64,000 bases of DNA from Dallia pectoralis (Eukaryota > Chordata > Actinopteri > Esociformes > Umbridae): NCBI GenBank assembly GCA_029465975.1, contig CM055749.1, positions 12,365,071 through 12,429,070 on the forward strand. Reading direction: 5' to 3'. Numbering within the stretch: the first letter of the stretch is position 1; every line of letters starts with the position of its first letter. The position numbers were made by a program, and so were the translations under genes. The notes beneath the pieces are model-generated. The model worked only from the letters and a program-made list of their open reading frames with translations. It made no database searches and was not told where the DNA came from. Shown here piece by piece: positions 35,733 through 48,044 of the stretch.

Positions 35733-38700
35733 AGCTGTATAGAGCTGAGATACCAGTGTATGATGTCACTGCACCATACCTTGTGTTATGCAATGCATTT
35801 GTCACCATAACTGTATATTTCTGTAGTTCACCTGTGGGATTGGTTTCCCCTTAAATAAATGAATTGCATTATATAGTATACATTTTCCAAATTGACTATC
35901 CTTTAACCCAAATTGTTTTGGGACCTTAAATAGTCCACTGATTACCCAACCTATGCTCGGTGTTTAGCTAAACCCAAAACAGCTGTGCTCCTAATCAACA
36001 CGACACACAGAAGTGCTCTCCTCTGACACCCTGTGTAGAACACAGCTCACCAATCAGTGACACTCCGTTTCTTTAAGGCATCTGTCCTGGGACTTACTCT
36101 GTGGTTGGTGTGAACATGGATGTCTTGGTATACATGCCCCTGAAAGTTGATATTTGAGTGTCATTCGAGTTATAAGCAGGCCTATGAAACACAGTTAAAG
36201 ACACTGAAAGACCTTTTACAGTGTTAAGAAAATGATACCGTTAGAGAAAGGAAAGAGGGGGTGTAAATAGGAAAGTAAAGTGAGAATGATGGAGGAATGG
36301 AGAGGAGGAGCAATTGAGAAGGGCGTGATAGAGAGACAGTGAACAAAATACATAAATAGTTTAAGGGGGTGAGAGTGAGAGTATATTTAATTAGTAGACA
36401 AAGCAGCAGAGGCAGCAGTCTGGTGCAGACAGACGGGGTGTGCCTCATGGGTTTATCCAGGGGGTAGGAAATAGACCAGTCTGCTGGAGATAGAAGGCCA
36501 CTCTAGTCAACCATAGCTGGAAACCTCCACTACTGGGAACATCTAATACAAAGGCATAGAAGACGAGAGGATTTGAAATTGTTGTAATTGTAATATTTTT
36601 GTAATTGTAGCTGAATGTATAATTTTTGTTCATTCTTCTATTCTTAATTTTGTATAAGAAATATTTTGTCACACAATAAAAGAAAAGGCAGTACAATCGA
36701 CACGCAACAAATTCACCTTAACTATAAAATCTGAAGGTCGGTTGAAGGTGTCTCTGGTTGACACATCTGTCTGAAGCCCGGAACATTTTGAACCACTCCG
36801 TCACGAACATCCGCTGTGAGAAGTCGTTGCATAATAATTCCAATGATTTAACAACTAAACTGAGTGGATTAAGCACAATCCATTTCAGAAAAAAACCCTG
36901 ACATGGATAAATCTAAATGAGATATGAGTGCCTCTCCCATAAACCAAAACCTCTCCATAATGAACAGCTGTCCCGGGTTATGGATGTGGCTGTTGCTTAA
37001 CCTGCCACTGCAGTGGGCTTTGATCAGGATTTCAGCGCTGCCCAGTTTCTAGTGCCTTTTATCCTGATCTCATTCCAAACCATCTGACATATTTACACAC
37101 TGCTTTGGTCTTTATTTAAATACATGTGCGAGTCCAAACAGAGTATTACTGAAACGTGTATGAACGTCAGGGTCTCTCGTCAATCTGTGTTGCAGTAGCT
37201 TTACGGGTCGCACAATGGAAATTGGTCACGCGATTAGGTTAACATATACTGACGTTATTGTGTGTGTGTGTGTGTGTCCACCTTCACATTGCGATGACAC
37301 TGTCACGCTGACCTTCTGTGATAAGGTTGGAGTAGTCATGGTCCCCGATGTTCCCGTTGGCTTCTTTCTACTTTTAGGACATAAATGTATGTCAATGTCT
37401 GGCCAAGTGGAGTACACCTGCTTAGTCTGTATTATATTCCCAGACTAGTGATGAATACTAATGACTGTATCTGATTCATACCGATTAAGTGAAGGTCAAG
37501 GTCTTTCCATAGCATCACAATAACTTATGCTGTCACTGAAGACCCTGTACTGTAGACTTCAGGACAGCCGTGGATGAATTTCCATGTATATTCTAGAATC
37601 AGGAACATTTATATTTAGATAGATGCAGTAGATGTCATTTATCATACATCATATTTTTGGAAGGTGGACATATCATCTGTTGAGTATAACAAGTTCAGGT
37701 TCTTTCCTTCGTTTCTGAGACTAAACAAAAATGGCGTAAGCAAATAGTTTCTGCAGACCAGGTCTCTGTATAAATAAGAACACAGTTGTGGCTATTCTCC
37801 TGCACCTTCTATGCAAACAGAAATAGTAAACAGTAAGGCTCCTCCCCCATAATAGCATAAGGAAACAGTAAAGTAGTTGCTCCTCCCCCATAATGGCGTT
37901 AGTAGCATTATGGATAGCCTGTCCAGTGGAGAAAGGTGGGCAAAGACAGCAAGGATGCTGCGGCAATGCAGTGTCTTGTCATTTACCTGTACACACCTCA
38001 GTATACTACACTTAATAATTTGGATGGGATCATTTGTTTTACAAATACTAGGAACAGTTGGAGGCCTGTATATTATGTTTGGTAGAATACATTTAGCGGG
38101 ATAAGTAGCAAGGTCGTGTTATGCTAAAACCTTGAACTGAGCCTAAGCCGTGTTGGGCATGTTTATATCGGACTTTAAGCATTAACATTTGTATTGTCGC
38201 ACTGGAAGGATATATTGGAGTCAAATTCTAATTATCACTCAAACTATAATATGAAGTGACAGGGGATCTTTATAAATAACTCTAGTGATAGGTGTGAGTA
38301 ATTGAATATGCTAGCCTTGCCAAGTTGCGCTCTACTGCCTCCTTGTGGCAGCTGGTGCACCTGTGGGCTCTAGAAGGGGGGCGAGTATGTTCCTTCAGGC
38401 ACGTAAGGATCCAGACTTCCTGGTGAACCAATCAAAGTGACGGATGAGCATCGGGGGACATATTTCTCCACATTAAGGGCCATGTGTTGGCTGGAAGTTG
38501 TTGCAACGAAGCAGGGCCTTAATCAGGAACTGGGCGTCACACAATTTGTTGGGGAGATAAGAAGGAATACACTTAGAACAGACAGGACGTAGGATGAACA
38601 GACTACTTTTAGACTATAGTAACCTGTCTAATGCATAGGTCAGAAGACAAGTGGAAAACATATTAATAGGGGTTTCTCATGTACAGTAAACAGATAAGAA

Positions 38701-39111
38701 CATTGGGCTAGGATAGACATCATGATTACACATTCAAACCTGCACAGTGCTGAAATTAAACCGCCCTTGTGCCCAATGCATTTTCATTTGACCTCCCTCC
38801 CATTCAGAACCTACACCCCAGTAATTATTAATTGTTCCTAATCAACAAGGTGCTTTAGTCAGAGCTTTTCTTTCAGTGTAGAAACGCTATCTCGAGTCTG
38901 TAGTCGAGTCTGTAATTATTTCGCCAGGTTTGCCAGCAGGTAGTGGTGACAACATTTTTGCATGCGTTGATGTCACGTGGCTTTTCCTTACGTGTGTTGG
39001 TTGTTTGATGTGAATGGTACTGGTTTTGTAGAGGAAAGATTCTTATACCTATGGATAGAACCTAAATGTTTATGATTGTGTTATTTTCACAACCATGCTT
39101 TATTTGAGTTC
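35733..39111. other. Intergenic, no gene recognised
   Basis: AT-rich DNA with scattered short open frames on both strands, none resembling a known family. A GT microsatellite lies at about 37258-37277. A motif GCTCCTCCCCCATAAT occurs twice near 37830 and 37880. Confidence 0.45.
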
Positions 39112-39133
39112 ATATATATATATATATATATAT
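39112..39133. repeat. (TA)n microsatellite
   Basis: An uninterrupted run of alternating A and T, about 22 bases. Confidence 0.9.
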
Positions 39134-39370
39134 CGCTTAAGCAACTATTTGTTTTAATCTAAAACACAGTAGAGCTCTTAGAGATGCAGACCTAATCAGT
39201 CTCCTGTTATGATGTTCAGGGAAACTCAGTATGCCTTCATTAAGCAGCCGGTCAAGAAGAGGTCATAATCAAACTGCTTTTGAAAGCATTCAGTTTGGAC
39301 CTGCATTCGTCTAATGTCTGACATCAGAACGAGTTTTACACAGTTTACACAAACAAGGAATTTGTTAGAG

Positions 39371-39640
39371 TAAGAGGGTTAGAGAGTTAGAGGGATCGGC
39401 CTCAATCTTTGCTGCCTGCCTCAGCGCCCTGGAGGTGTGTAGGTTGCGTAGAGACGGCAGATTGCAGCCAATGACCCGCTCTGCAGCGCAGATGATGCCC
39501 TGATGGAGGAGGTCAGGATAGACTCCGTGATAGAAGTGTAAAAGTTCATTATCATAGTCTCTTGACAGTTTGTACTTTTTAAGATGCTGCAGGAAATACA
39601 TAATCTGTTGCGCTTTTTTGTGAGAGAGGTGATGACCACA
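39371..39640 (-). mobile_element. L2/CR1-type LINE 3' fragment, minus strand
   Basis: Minus-strand translation gives KKAQQIMYFLQHLKKYKLS, then GIICAAERVIGCNLPSLRNL, then AAKIEADPS. These are the C-terminal landmarks of L2-type fish LINE proteins, of the same kind as the 22745-23320 copy. The segment between the two blocks is shortened. It starts well after the reverse-transcriptase core, as expected for 5'-truncated insertion. Confidence 0.7.
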
Positions 39641-40691
39641 CGTCGTCCACAGATTGTGGTAAAAGTATTTTAGACAAATTCTACTTTGATAAACAATTTT
39701 AATAGCTATTGAGTTTAAGATTTTCGGCTTCACTAAAATCACAATAGAAATTAAAATCAGATAAATAAGACCATTGTAGCATATACAAACGTGTCAACAT
39801 TTGGGTTACGCATCATTTTAATCAAACCACCCAGTGATTTCTGTCCTTTCTTTCCATGCATCCGCCTGAAAGCCCCTGGTGCAGTAATCATCTGTAGATG
39901 TATTCACCTGAAGGTGTAACAGCAGCTGTAGCAGAAGACACCCACTCAGCAGTGTACATTTCCTCATTCTCTCTTGCTGGCAGCTTTTTGTGATTTAATT
40001 AAATCTTCATCTGGGTGGTTAAAGAGTGTAAATATTCTGAGCTACCACGCCTTGCCAGCCACTATATGCCTATTGACTTTACCACATCTCCACAATCTCT
40101 GCGTAGAGGGGGGAGACTGAACATTTTGGCTTTCTTAATTCTCTTTTTCCTCTTATCGTCTTCATCTTCTCTCCCACAATGGCCCGAGGGCGTTGGGATG
40201 TGGCTCTCTCCGTGTTGCTCTTAACGGTTTAACAAACTGCTTTCTACTTTCATATGAAGTTGAAAGGTGAGGAATTCCAACAGCTGTTAAATTGGTACAG
40301 CCTTTTCCCTGGACAAATCTTTTTTCTGCCCTAGCTAAATAGATAAGTGTGTAGGCCTCACTAATGGGTCTAATTATGTCAGAATAAATATACTGCACTC
40401 ACTGGTGGTCAAAAGGTTTTGGCACTTCAGAAATATGGTCTGTGGGGTCCACTTACAGTGCCATTAATTTCCCATAATGCACCACATGCTGCAGTATAAC
40501 ATTTCGCATTTATAGTATTCGTAATAGCACAGCATTCTAATAATGAATAAATTACTTGAGAAGAGAGCAAATATTTTGCGACAATATATACAGATAGATA
40601 TTTTAGAAAGTAGGATGTTTATAGTTTCTGAGTGGATTCTTTATTCTCTAATGTTGTGTCGGTAATATTTCAAAGACAGTAATGTCCTACC
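39641..40691. other. Intergenic, nothing definite
   Basis: No coding signal. The 40000-40320 part is somewhat less repetitive than its surroundings, but nothing in it is recognisable. Confidence 0.4.
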
Positions 40692-40699
40692 CGTGATCT
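40692..40699. repeat. Left 8-bp target duplication of a hAT MITE
   Basis: CGTGATCT, repeated exactly at 42269-42276 directly after the element. Confidence 0.9.
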
Positions 40700-42268
40700 T
40701 AGGGGTGTGCGATATGACGATATTTAATCGTGGACTATAAAAATGTCTCCACGATTCACTTTTTCGGAAATATCGTAGAATCGCGCTCCAGTGCACATTC
40801 AATTAGATGCAGATCTATGGCGTTTTTTCAGCTACGTATCAACATGCAATGCGCGGTGCGCTATATGTCAGCGTGTTAACACTAGAAGCGCCAACAGCCC
40901 ATGCCCGCGGGCGTTGCAGTTAGTAATTAAAATAAATATATAATGTTGAAAAGCTACAGCCTCGTTCTTCCATGACTTTTCCTAAATACGTGCATTTTAC
41001 CTTGTCCCGTTTTCAGAAACTGGACGCGTTTTGGTCCGATCTATATTGGACACCGTTTTGGTCTGGTCTATATGAAACTGGATCCGTTTTGGTCTGGTCT
41101 ATATAAAACTGGATGCGTTTTGGTCTGGTCTACATGAAACTTGACGCGTTTTGGTCTGGTCTACATGAAACTTGACGCGTTTTGGTCCGATCTATATGAA
41201 ACTGGATATATGTAACCGATTAATTTGCTGCGGTCTCATGTGCACTCATAACATCACTAATGAACACTGTGCGCAGTGCAACCGGTTAGTATGCGTGTCC
41301 TGCTCAGGCAGACAAAAGCTGCGAAATATACATAGATAATAGATTGATTGGCTTGGTTGAATTTGAATGAACTAGAAAAAAGAGGTAGGCCTACGTTTAT
41401 AAAGAAATATATGTTTTACTAAATAAACAGAACGAAAATATAAAACGAAATTGATTAATGTATCTACCGGGTAACAGCAGAATATACCCGACGGTGACCA
41501 ATATACAAACTGTGTTGTAAAATACGTGTTTCATTGTCTATAGTGCCTTAGTTACTGGGCTGTAATTACTATAATACATTTTACAAATGTAAATGATCGA
41601 ATTATACACTGTAGCCTAATGTTTTTATTTCAACAGTCTGTGTTGCAATATATACGGCCAATCATGCGCAAATCATTTGATTGCACGTCGCTTGTGATCT
41701 AAAATGTTTTAGCATTTATTACATCAAAATAGGACATACAGTTTGATGGATTTTCATTTATTCGATCTTTAGAAATTTAAATATCATAGCCTGTGCATTT
41801 TAAAATCATGGTTTTAATTTTGTATTGTATGGTTACATAAGACAATAAATAGGCTACATACTATTTTAGTAAAATGTTTTACTTGATAATTCATAATTCA
41901 TCCTAATTCATTTAATTCAGGATGATAACACAGTAGATCATCTGATGCTGTAGATGGATGGCAGGTTACACAGTGAATGGATGGTGAAGCTGCGGATGAG
42001 AATGAAGGTGCTTCTTTGCACCATTGCACTTCCATTAAATATACACGTGATTAAAATATGCTACTTTAACATTTTTTTCCCTTTTATGTTTTGTTACCTT
42101 GTATCGCTATATTTTTTAAATGGAGATATAATTTTCTTGTATTGCAGCTCAGTAATTTGCAAAATAGTCTTAAAAAGCAACATGAAAAAGAATCGTGATA
42201 AAATCGTGAATCGTGATTTTTCCTGAAAAAATCGTGATATGATATTTTTCCCATATCGCCCACCCCTA
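40700..42268. mobile_element. Non-autonomous hAT element (MITE) with intact ends
   Basis: It begins TAGGGGTGTGCGATATG and ends CATATCGCCCACCCCTA, an inverted pair with one mismatch in 17, and is flanked by identical 8-bp copies of CGTGATCT. Eight-base duplications and these ends mark the hAT superfamily. The sub-terminal DNA is also roughly inverted (ATCGTG...AAATATCGT and ...AAAAATCGTGATATG). The 1.57-kb interior has no transposase and includes a 31-bp tandem array (41016-41213), so it would have needed an enzyme from elsewhere to move. Confidence 0.88.
41016..41213. repeat. 31-bp tandem repeat inside the hAT MITE
   Basis: Six to seven units of the form GAAACTGGA[TC]GCGTTTTGG, then TCTGGTCTATAT, with variants TCCGATC and CTACAT. 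Entirely within the transposon. Confidence 0.9.
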
Positions 42269-42276
42269 CGTGATCT

Positions 42277-44006
42277 TATTGTAAAGCTGTAGTTAGTCGT
42301 GGTTGGTTGTGTTTCTCAGTTGCAAGTCTTTCTAGTACTACTACCACTACTACTGATGGCTCCATACAAAACTATTGGCAAAAACAATTGGTATAGGCTT
42401 TTACAAAGAATACATTAAGTTCCGTCTTAATGTAACTGGGGAAAAATTAATGTGCAACAATCAAACTTGTTGTCTATAAAATCATACAATTGTTGATTAA
42501 CTTGCTTGAAAAAGCTTGCCAGATTTTAATTGACAAGATACGAGTCTTAAGAAGACTTGGTATACATGTGTATTATATTACGACATTAATAGGTCATTGA
42601 TAATGATAATATCTATAACCACTCTTAACATTCAAAGTTATGAGCAATATTCACAAAGTGTTTACATCTCTAGTAGTGTTTCATGTCATTCTCCATATTG
42701 TTCACTTCAAGTGCCAACCTTGCTTTCTCCTAGAACATCCTTGAAGCCACTGTAATGGTCTCAAACCCTCAGGTTTTCAGTTCAAAGCTCTATGTTTCAA
42801 CTGTATCGTCAGAACTAGAAGCTGGCAGTAGAGATAACGTTTAGGATGCAGGGGAACTGGCACCGCACCCAGGCAATGGGGTATCTTGACATTCTGGAGC
42901 CCCAAGCTTTGCTGCACTGTTTGTTCATCTGGCAGATCCAGTGCATCTATGCTGGTCAACCTCTGTCACGGCTGGTGGTGAACAGCATCAATATATTTTG
43001 GATGAAAAGTTGAACGACATCCGAAACCTTTCTCCCTACTCTACTTTTGCTCAAATTACTTTTTCATTGTATTAATCTAACGAAAATAGAGGTGGTTAGT
43101 CATTCTATCTCTTGCTTTAACGACTGGCATGTCCAATGCCGTAATAAATATGCTAAATGAGTTTAGAAGACCCAACACTGCTCTGGTATATGTTCTAAGA
43201 GCTCCTGATTGCAATACTGTTGATGATGGAAACATGGTAAATCATGATAAATCTCTTTTTTTACTCAGTTTAACATCCACGTTTTCCTAGCATTGTATTC
43301 ACACACAGCAGTATATCTATAGAGAGTTACACCTCCCCCTGGTGTCCACAGTATAGTATGTCTTTTTAAATGTTTTGTCGGCTCCTGTTTCTGAAACATG
43401 ATGGATGCTATACTGTCCCTAATGTATTCTTCTCACGATTCTGCAAATATATACCCAAGATTGCGATTTAAGCACTAAGGTGTTTTGTGTCACTGTATAT
43501 TTAGTCTAGGATTTAGTCCAGAAATAATGTATGTTTTATGTGTCACAGTGGCAGCCTGTAAATATATTAGGGAAATATTGAATTTGCTCGCTAAAATCCT
43601 CCATTAACAATAGCTTTCGAGGTTGAATGTCGAGCAGGTTTTTAAAATGTCTACAGATGACTTTAAATAATTCGAGTATGTTAGCACTGTGTGGATCTCC
43701 CATTGGTTTACTCATGGACAAAGCACAGCTTGGACTGAATGTGAACCTCAGGCAGGCGGTTGTAAGTAGGGCTACTGATGGAGATTTAAAGTGGCCGTGC
43801 AGAGCGCCTACGGTGACACAACATGAGCACCATGGGAAAGCAAACTGCCTCCACGCTTAAAACTTTTATTTGTTGTGATGCACATGCAATTTCGCTGATT
43901 TAGATTTGGAAATAATGAAACAGGAATGGCTGGAGATACCTCGGGGCATGTGATAACTGTAACTGTAATGTGTTGTTGCGAGTATCATTGTACTACTGCT
44001 ACACCT
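42277..44006. other. Intergenic, no gene recognised
   Basis: No coding signal. A segment near 43780 (GGAGATTTAAAGTGG ... GGTGACACAAC) resembles 54880-54925 in pepd intron 11 and may be a shared unnamed dispersed repeat. Confidence 0.4.
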
Positions 44007-44925
44007 CTAGATCTGCAACACGACCAGGAGGGCTGTGGGTAGTGACAGCAGGAATTAACAGGCAGAAACTAGATCTGCAACACAACCAGGAGGGTGTGGG
44101 TAGTGACAGCAGGAATTAACAGGCAGAAACTAGATCTGCAACACAACCAGGAGGGTGTGGGTAGTGACAGCAGGAATCAACAGGCAGAAACTAGATCTGC
44201 AACACAACCAGGAGGGTGTGGGTAGTGACAGCAGGAATCAACAGGCAGAAACTAGATCTGCAACACAACCAGGGGGCTGTGGGTAGTGACAGCAGGAATC
44301 AACAGGCAGAAACTAGATCTGCAACACAACCAGGAGGGTGTGGGTAGTGACAGCAGGAATCAACAGGCAGAAACTAGATCTGCAACCCAACCAGGAGGGT
44401 GTGGGTAGTGACAGCAGGAATTAACAGGCAGAAACTAGATCTGCAACACAACCAGGAGGGTGTGGGTAGTGACAACAGGAATCAACAGGCAGAAACTAGA
44501 TCTGCAACACAACCAGGAGGGTGTGGGTAGTGACAGCAGGAATTAACAGGCAGAAACTAGATCTGCAACACAACCAGGAGGGTGTGGGTAGTGACAGCAG
44601 GAATTAACAGGCAGAAACTAGATCTGCAACACAACCAGGAGGGTGTGGGTAGTGACAGCAGGAATTAACAGGCAGAAACTAGATCTGCAACACAACCAGG
44701 AGGGTGTGGGTAGTGACAGCAGAAATCAACAGGCAGAAACTAGATCTGCAACACATATAGGAGGGCTGTGTGGAGTGACAGCAGGAATCAACAGACAGAA
44801 ACTAGATCTGCAACCCAACCAGGAGGGTGTGGGTAGTGACAGCAGGAATCAACAGGCAGAAACTAGATCTGCAACCCAACCAGGAGGGTGTGGGTAGTGA
44901 CAGCAGGAATCAACAGGCAGAATCA
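44007..44925. repeat. 61-bp minisatellite, about 15 copies
   Basis: Units start CTAGATCTGCAACACAACCA, continue GGAGGGTGTGGGTAGTGACA and end GCAGGAATCAACAGGCAGAA. Copies differ by a few substitutions and occasional one-base insertions (GGCTGTGGG). The last unit runs into unique DNA. Confidence 0.95.
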
Positions 44926-46557
44926 ACCACTAGGACTTTGGACCGGGTCATCTAGGAGTAGTTAGGCCAGGTCGTTTAATTTTAATTTGGTTCATGGGCG
45001 CTGGTCATATGATCCAAAAGGACACCATAAATATTAAAGAGAGCTTTCCTTGGATCGAAAGGGATACATTATTGTGTAGTTCCAACCGACTTTTGTCCCC
45101 TGTCACATAAACTAATGCAATGTTTCTTTAATTTTGAGATTGAACAGGACAGACTGACCTGTTCAGTCCCATTACATGAGCGGTATGGTGAGACATATTA
45201 AGGTACAGCATATAAGTTAAATGGATTTCTGTTGAGGATTTATCCTTACTCTCTATAGCCTAGACTGGAAGGTCTTTGGCAGCTGGACACATGCCTAAAC
45301 CCGCACCTTGAATATTTAAGATAAGAGTTAATGATTAATAACTATATTTCATAAGATATAATAGAAAGTTTATAAGAAATTACGTAACTTACATTGGCAG
45401 TTTTTTTTTTAATGTGCCAGTTAAACACTTTCTCTAATAGTGGTCAATAATGTTTTACAAAAACTCTAAAATCAGTTTTTGATCATTTCTAATCATTAGT
45501 AGTCCTTGGAGTGAATAAATGTTTGAAAACATAAATTCATTTTTTCATTGGAATTCTAATTTGGAATTCTAATTTGTTTTCTTCATCAGGTCTGACTGTA
45601 CTTATGAACCTGTACTGAACCTTAGATGAACCTGAGATTGTAGCCTGTTTACAATTCAAACCTACAAATCCTTCCTGTGTGAATCTTAACCATTGATCCT
45701 TCTGTAACAGCTCTCTGCTCATTCTCCATTCCCACTTCCCTCTTGTACCCTATAACACAGCACAGATTTATGATTGTGAAGGCCAGTGACAATTACAGAT
45801 TTAACAAAGCTAATCTTGTGATATATCAATCGTAATGTGTCACAGATGCCGTACATGTTTGTGTCTCATATTGCTTGACATTGCATAATTGTAATAACTG
45901 TTGGATTGCCATCTATTAAATAAAATACTGGAATCACATATCCTCTGTAAAAAAAGTACATAACTAAGCTATTAAAACAAATTATTAACCCTTTGCCATA
46001 ATGTTTTCTTACCATAGAGACTTTAGATGCAAATGTTATGGATAACTGGCTTAATACCCTGTTGTTTTCATTCTGTAAACAATGTACAATAAATTACAGT
46101 TTAAAGGGAATAGCACTAACTGATACATATCAATCAGAAGACAGATCTGATAAGAACTCTGTTCTAAAACTCCACTTACTCTGTGTGTAACCCTAACCTC
46201 TACATGTTAAGTGCCTGCCTAAGAATCACACAACCTAACCCGAGCACCAGCCGCAGTGACACCAAGCATGTTGAAAAATCCTGGACAGTGGAAGATGCTG
46301 AAAGGCTGTCTGCGCTCTCCATATTTTCTTAACCATGAACCGCTTTCAAAAAGAAGAAGGAATTTGTCATGTAATACTTAATTGGGAGAAATGTTCTGTT
46401 CCAAGGTATGTCTGTGAAAAAGAGCTGGTGCCTAAACACAACAAGTGCCCATGTGACACGAATCACACGATCATCCTCACTGGTCTACCTTGTTGACCAA
46501 AGATGTCGTCTTAGAGATGACGTGGAACTGAACTGTGTAGTAGATGGGGTAAGTAAT
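44926..46557. other. Intergenic, nothing recognised
   Basis: AT-rich, with short open frames only, none suggestive of a gene. Confidence 0.5.
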
Positions 46558-46677
46558 ATCTATTTTGGTAGAGCATGGTTCTTTCAATGGTAGCATTGTG
46601 GGTTTCATTCCAACATGTGAGCCAGTATGAAAAAATATGAAATATGTAAGTTGCAAAATAAATTAAATGTAAAATGT
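46558..46677 (+). mobile_element. tRNA-derived SINE fragment
   Basis: GGTAGAGCATGG followed by GTGGGTTTCATTCC matches the A-box side and B box of a tRNA-derived SINE head. It is followed by GCCAGTATGAAAAAATATGA and a tail ending TTAAATGTAAAATG. The order is that of a fish SINE I associate with salmonids and pikes. The B box is mutated, so it is probably silent. Confidence 0.65.
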
Positions 46678-47880
46678 CTTGTAGTGTGGTTTCAAAACCA
46701 CCCACGTCTATAGAATCTCACACCACCTACACTGGCAGGTCATATGTAGAGGCCAGCACAACACCTGCCATCACAAATCAGTGGCACAGAAGAACATGGC
46801 AATCAGAAGGTCCACAGTCCAACAAGACAGCATTGCAGCAATTGCAGCACATATGTCATTTTCTGAAAACAATTAATAGAAAACAGATAATAATCAGAAA
46901 TAGAATGATTAGAAATGTAAAAACAATGGTCATTCTAAGGTCTGTTTGGGATATGCAAAATTCTCTGTTAATGGATAGCCTAAATGTACTGCATGTAGCC
47001 TTAGAAACAAAGTTCATTAGATAAGTTACTTACTAATCTTAGATAATATGTATACAGTAGGGATTTTCAGAGAGTCATTTAGACAGCACAATTGATACAG
47101 CAGTAAGAATATAAGCATATTACATCTGTGAAACCCTCTGTTGTAGCTATGGGCAGTGACCCGATTCCAGCGGCAGCCAATATGCCCAAAATAACACCCC
47201 ATCTTGCAATCAATCTTGTACATCATCTTTGTTCAAAAAAACATCTGGAGTTCACTGCAGCTGTGTTCATAAAAATGTTCCCCCTTGTTTTCCAGGCACG
47301 AATTGTTGAATTGTACCCAAGCTGGTGTGTTAAAGCCACCTAGAAGCTTGGGGATCCTCAAAATCTGCTCAAATGTATAGACTTGTCAAATGGTTAGTGA
47401 TAAGTGATCAATTTAAAGTCTAATTAAGTAATGGCAACAAGTATTTTAAAAAATGTGTAGAGAATCATGTCAAACGTGTGACCATGGAATTCTTATATGT
47501 AAGAACCTGATGGATTTCAAAACTTATTTGATTGTTTGTTGTGTCCTTTCAAATGGGCTTCATTTTTGGAAAGCATATTTTTTTGTCATTTGAGTTTAAG
47601 GGCTGACCATTTACCACACACCAAAATGATAAGCAAAATGTGCATTTACTTGTTGGGATGACGATAACAAAAATGTTATTGGAAGTTATAGGAAGAAATG
47701 CTTTTTTCATCAATTCATTTTTATAAATCTGATTAGATACACCACATACAAATTATTTTTAATGAAAAAAAATCAAAATGATATGATAAGAAAATCTGAA
47801 AATAAAAATCTTGCGATACTAATACGTATTTCACTTCCATGTGTGGGTATAATATCCATGGATGTATTAAGAGAACATAA
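46678..47880. other. Upstream region of pepd, nothing definite
   Basis: AT-rich DNA. Frames at 46674-47343 do not resemble known proteins. Confidence 0.45.
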
Positions 47881-47881
47881 T

Positions 47882-48027
47882 ATCCCATCAAAGCGATTCG
47901 CGACTGCGCTCACGTGATTTCCTCTGCATGCGAGTGCGCGTGCAGAGGAAATCAGATGATCAGCTTCGAAAGTGAAGTCACATGACACCAGTCACATGAC
48001 ACAGTCGCGTCTCGAGTTTAGAGCGAC
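47882..48027 (+). promoter_or_regulatory. pepd: pepd promoter and 5' leader region
   Basis: The last 145 bases before the pepd start codon are CpG-richer than the surroundings and have no TATA box at the expected place. They hold a palindromic E-box TCACGTGA at 47910-47917, the core bound by USF and TFE-type bHLH factors. Two identical GTCACATGAC sites follow at 47977-47986 and 47991-48000. A perfect 12-bp inverted repeat lies between (47916-47953). The transcription start cannot be fixed from sequence alone. Confidence 0.6.
47916..47953. repeat. Perfect 12-bp inverted repeat in the pepd promoter
   Basis: GATTTCCTCTGC at 47916-47927 and its exact complement GCAGAGGAAATC at 47942-47953 are separated by 14 bases. 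The first arm overlaps the last two bases of the TCACGTGA E-box. Each arm contains an ETS-like AGAGGAAAT core in opposite orientations. Confidence 0.9.
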
Positions 48028-48044
48028 ATGGCTGCACGACAGGA
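48028..48044 (+). CDS. pepd: pepd exon 1
   Basis: Start codon and first five full codons (MAARQ), ending two bases into codon 6; donor GTGAGT follows. This short exon is placed by the Kozak context and by the frame fit with exon 2. Confidence 0.88.

Noticed and set aside
47128..47343. 71-codon frame upstream of pepd, considered as an upstream pepd exon
   Set aside because: No similarity to prolidase, and the pepd start at 48028 already aligns with vertebrate N-termini.
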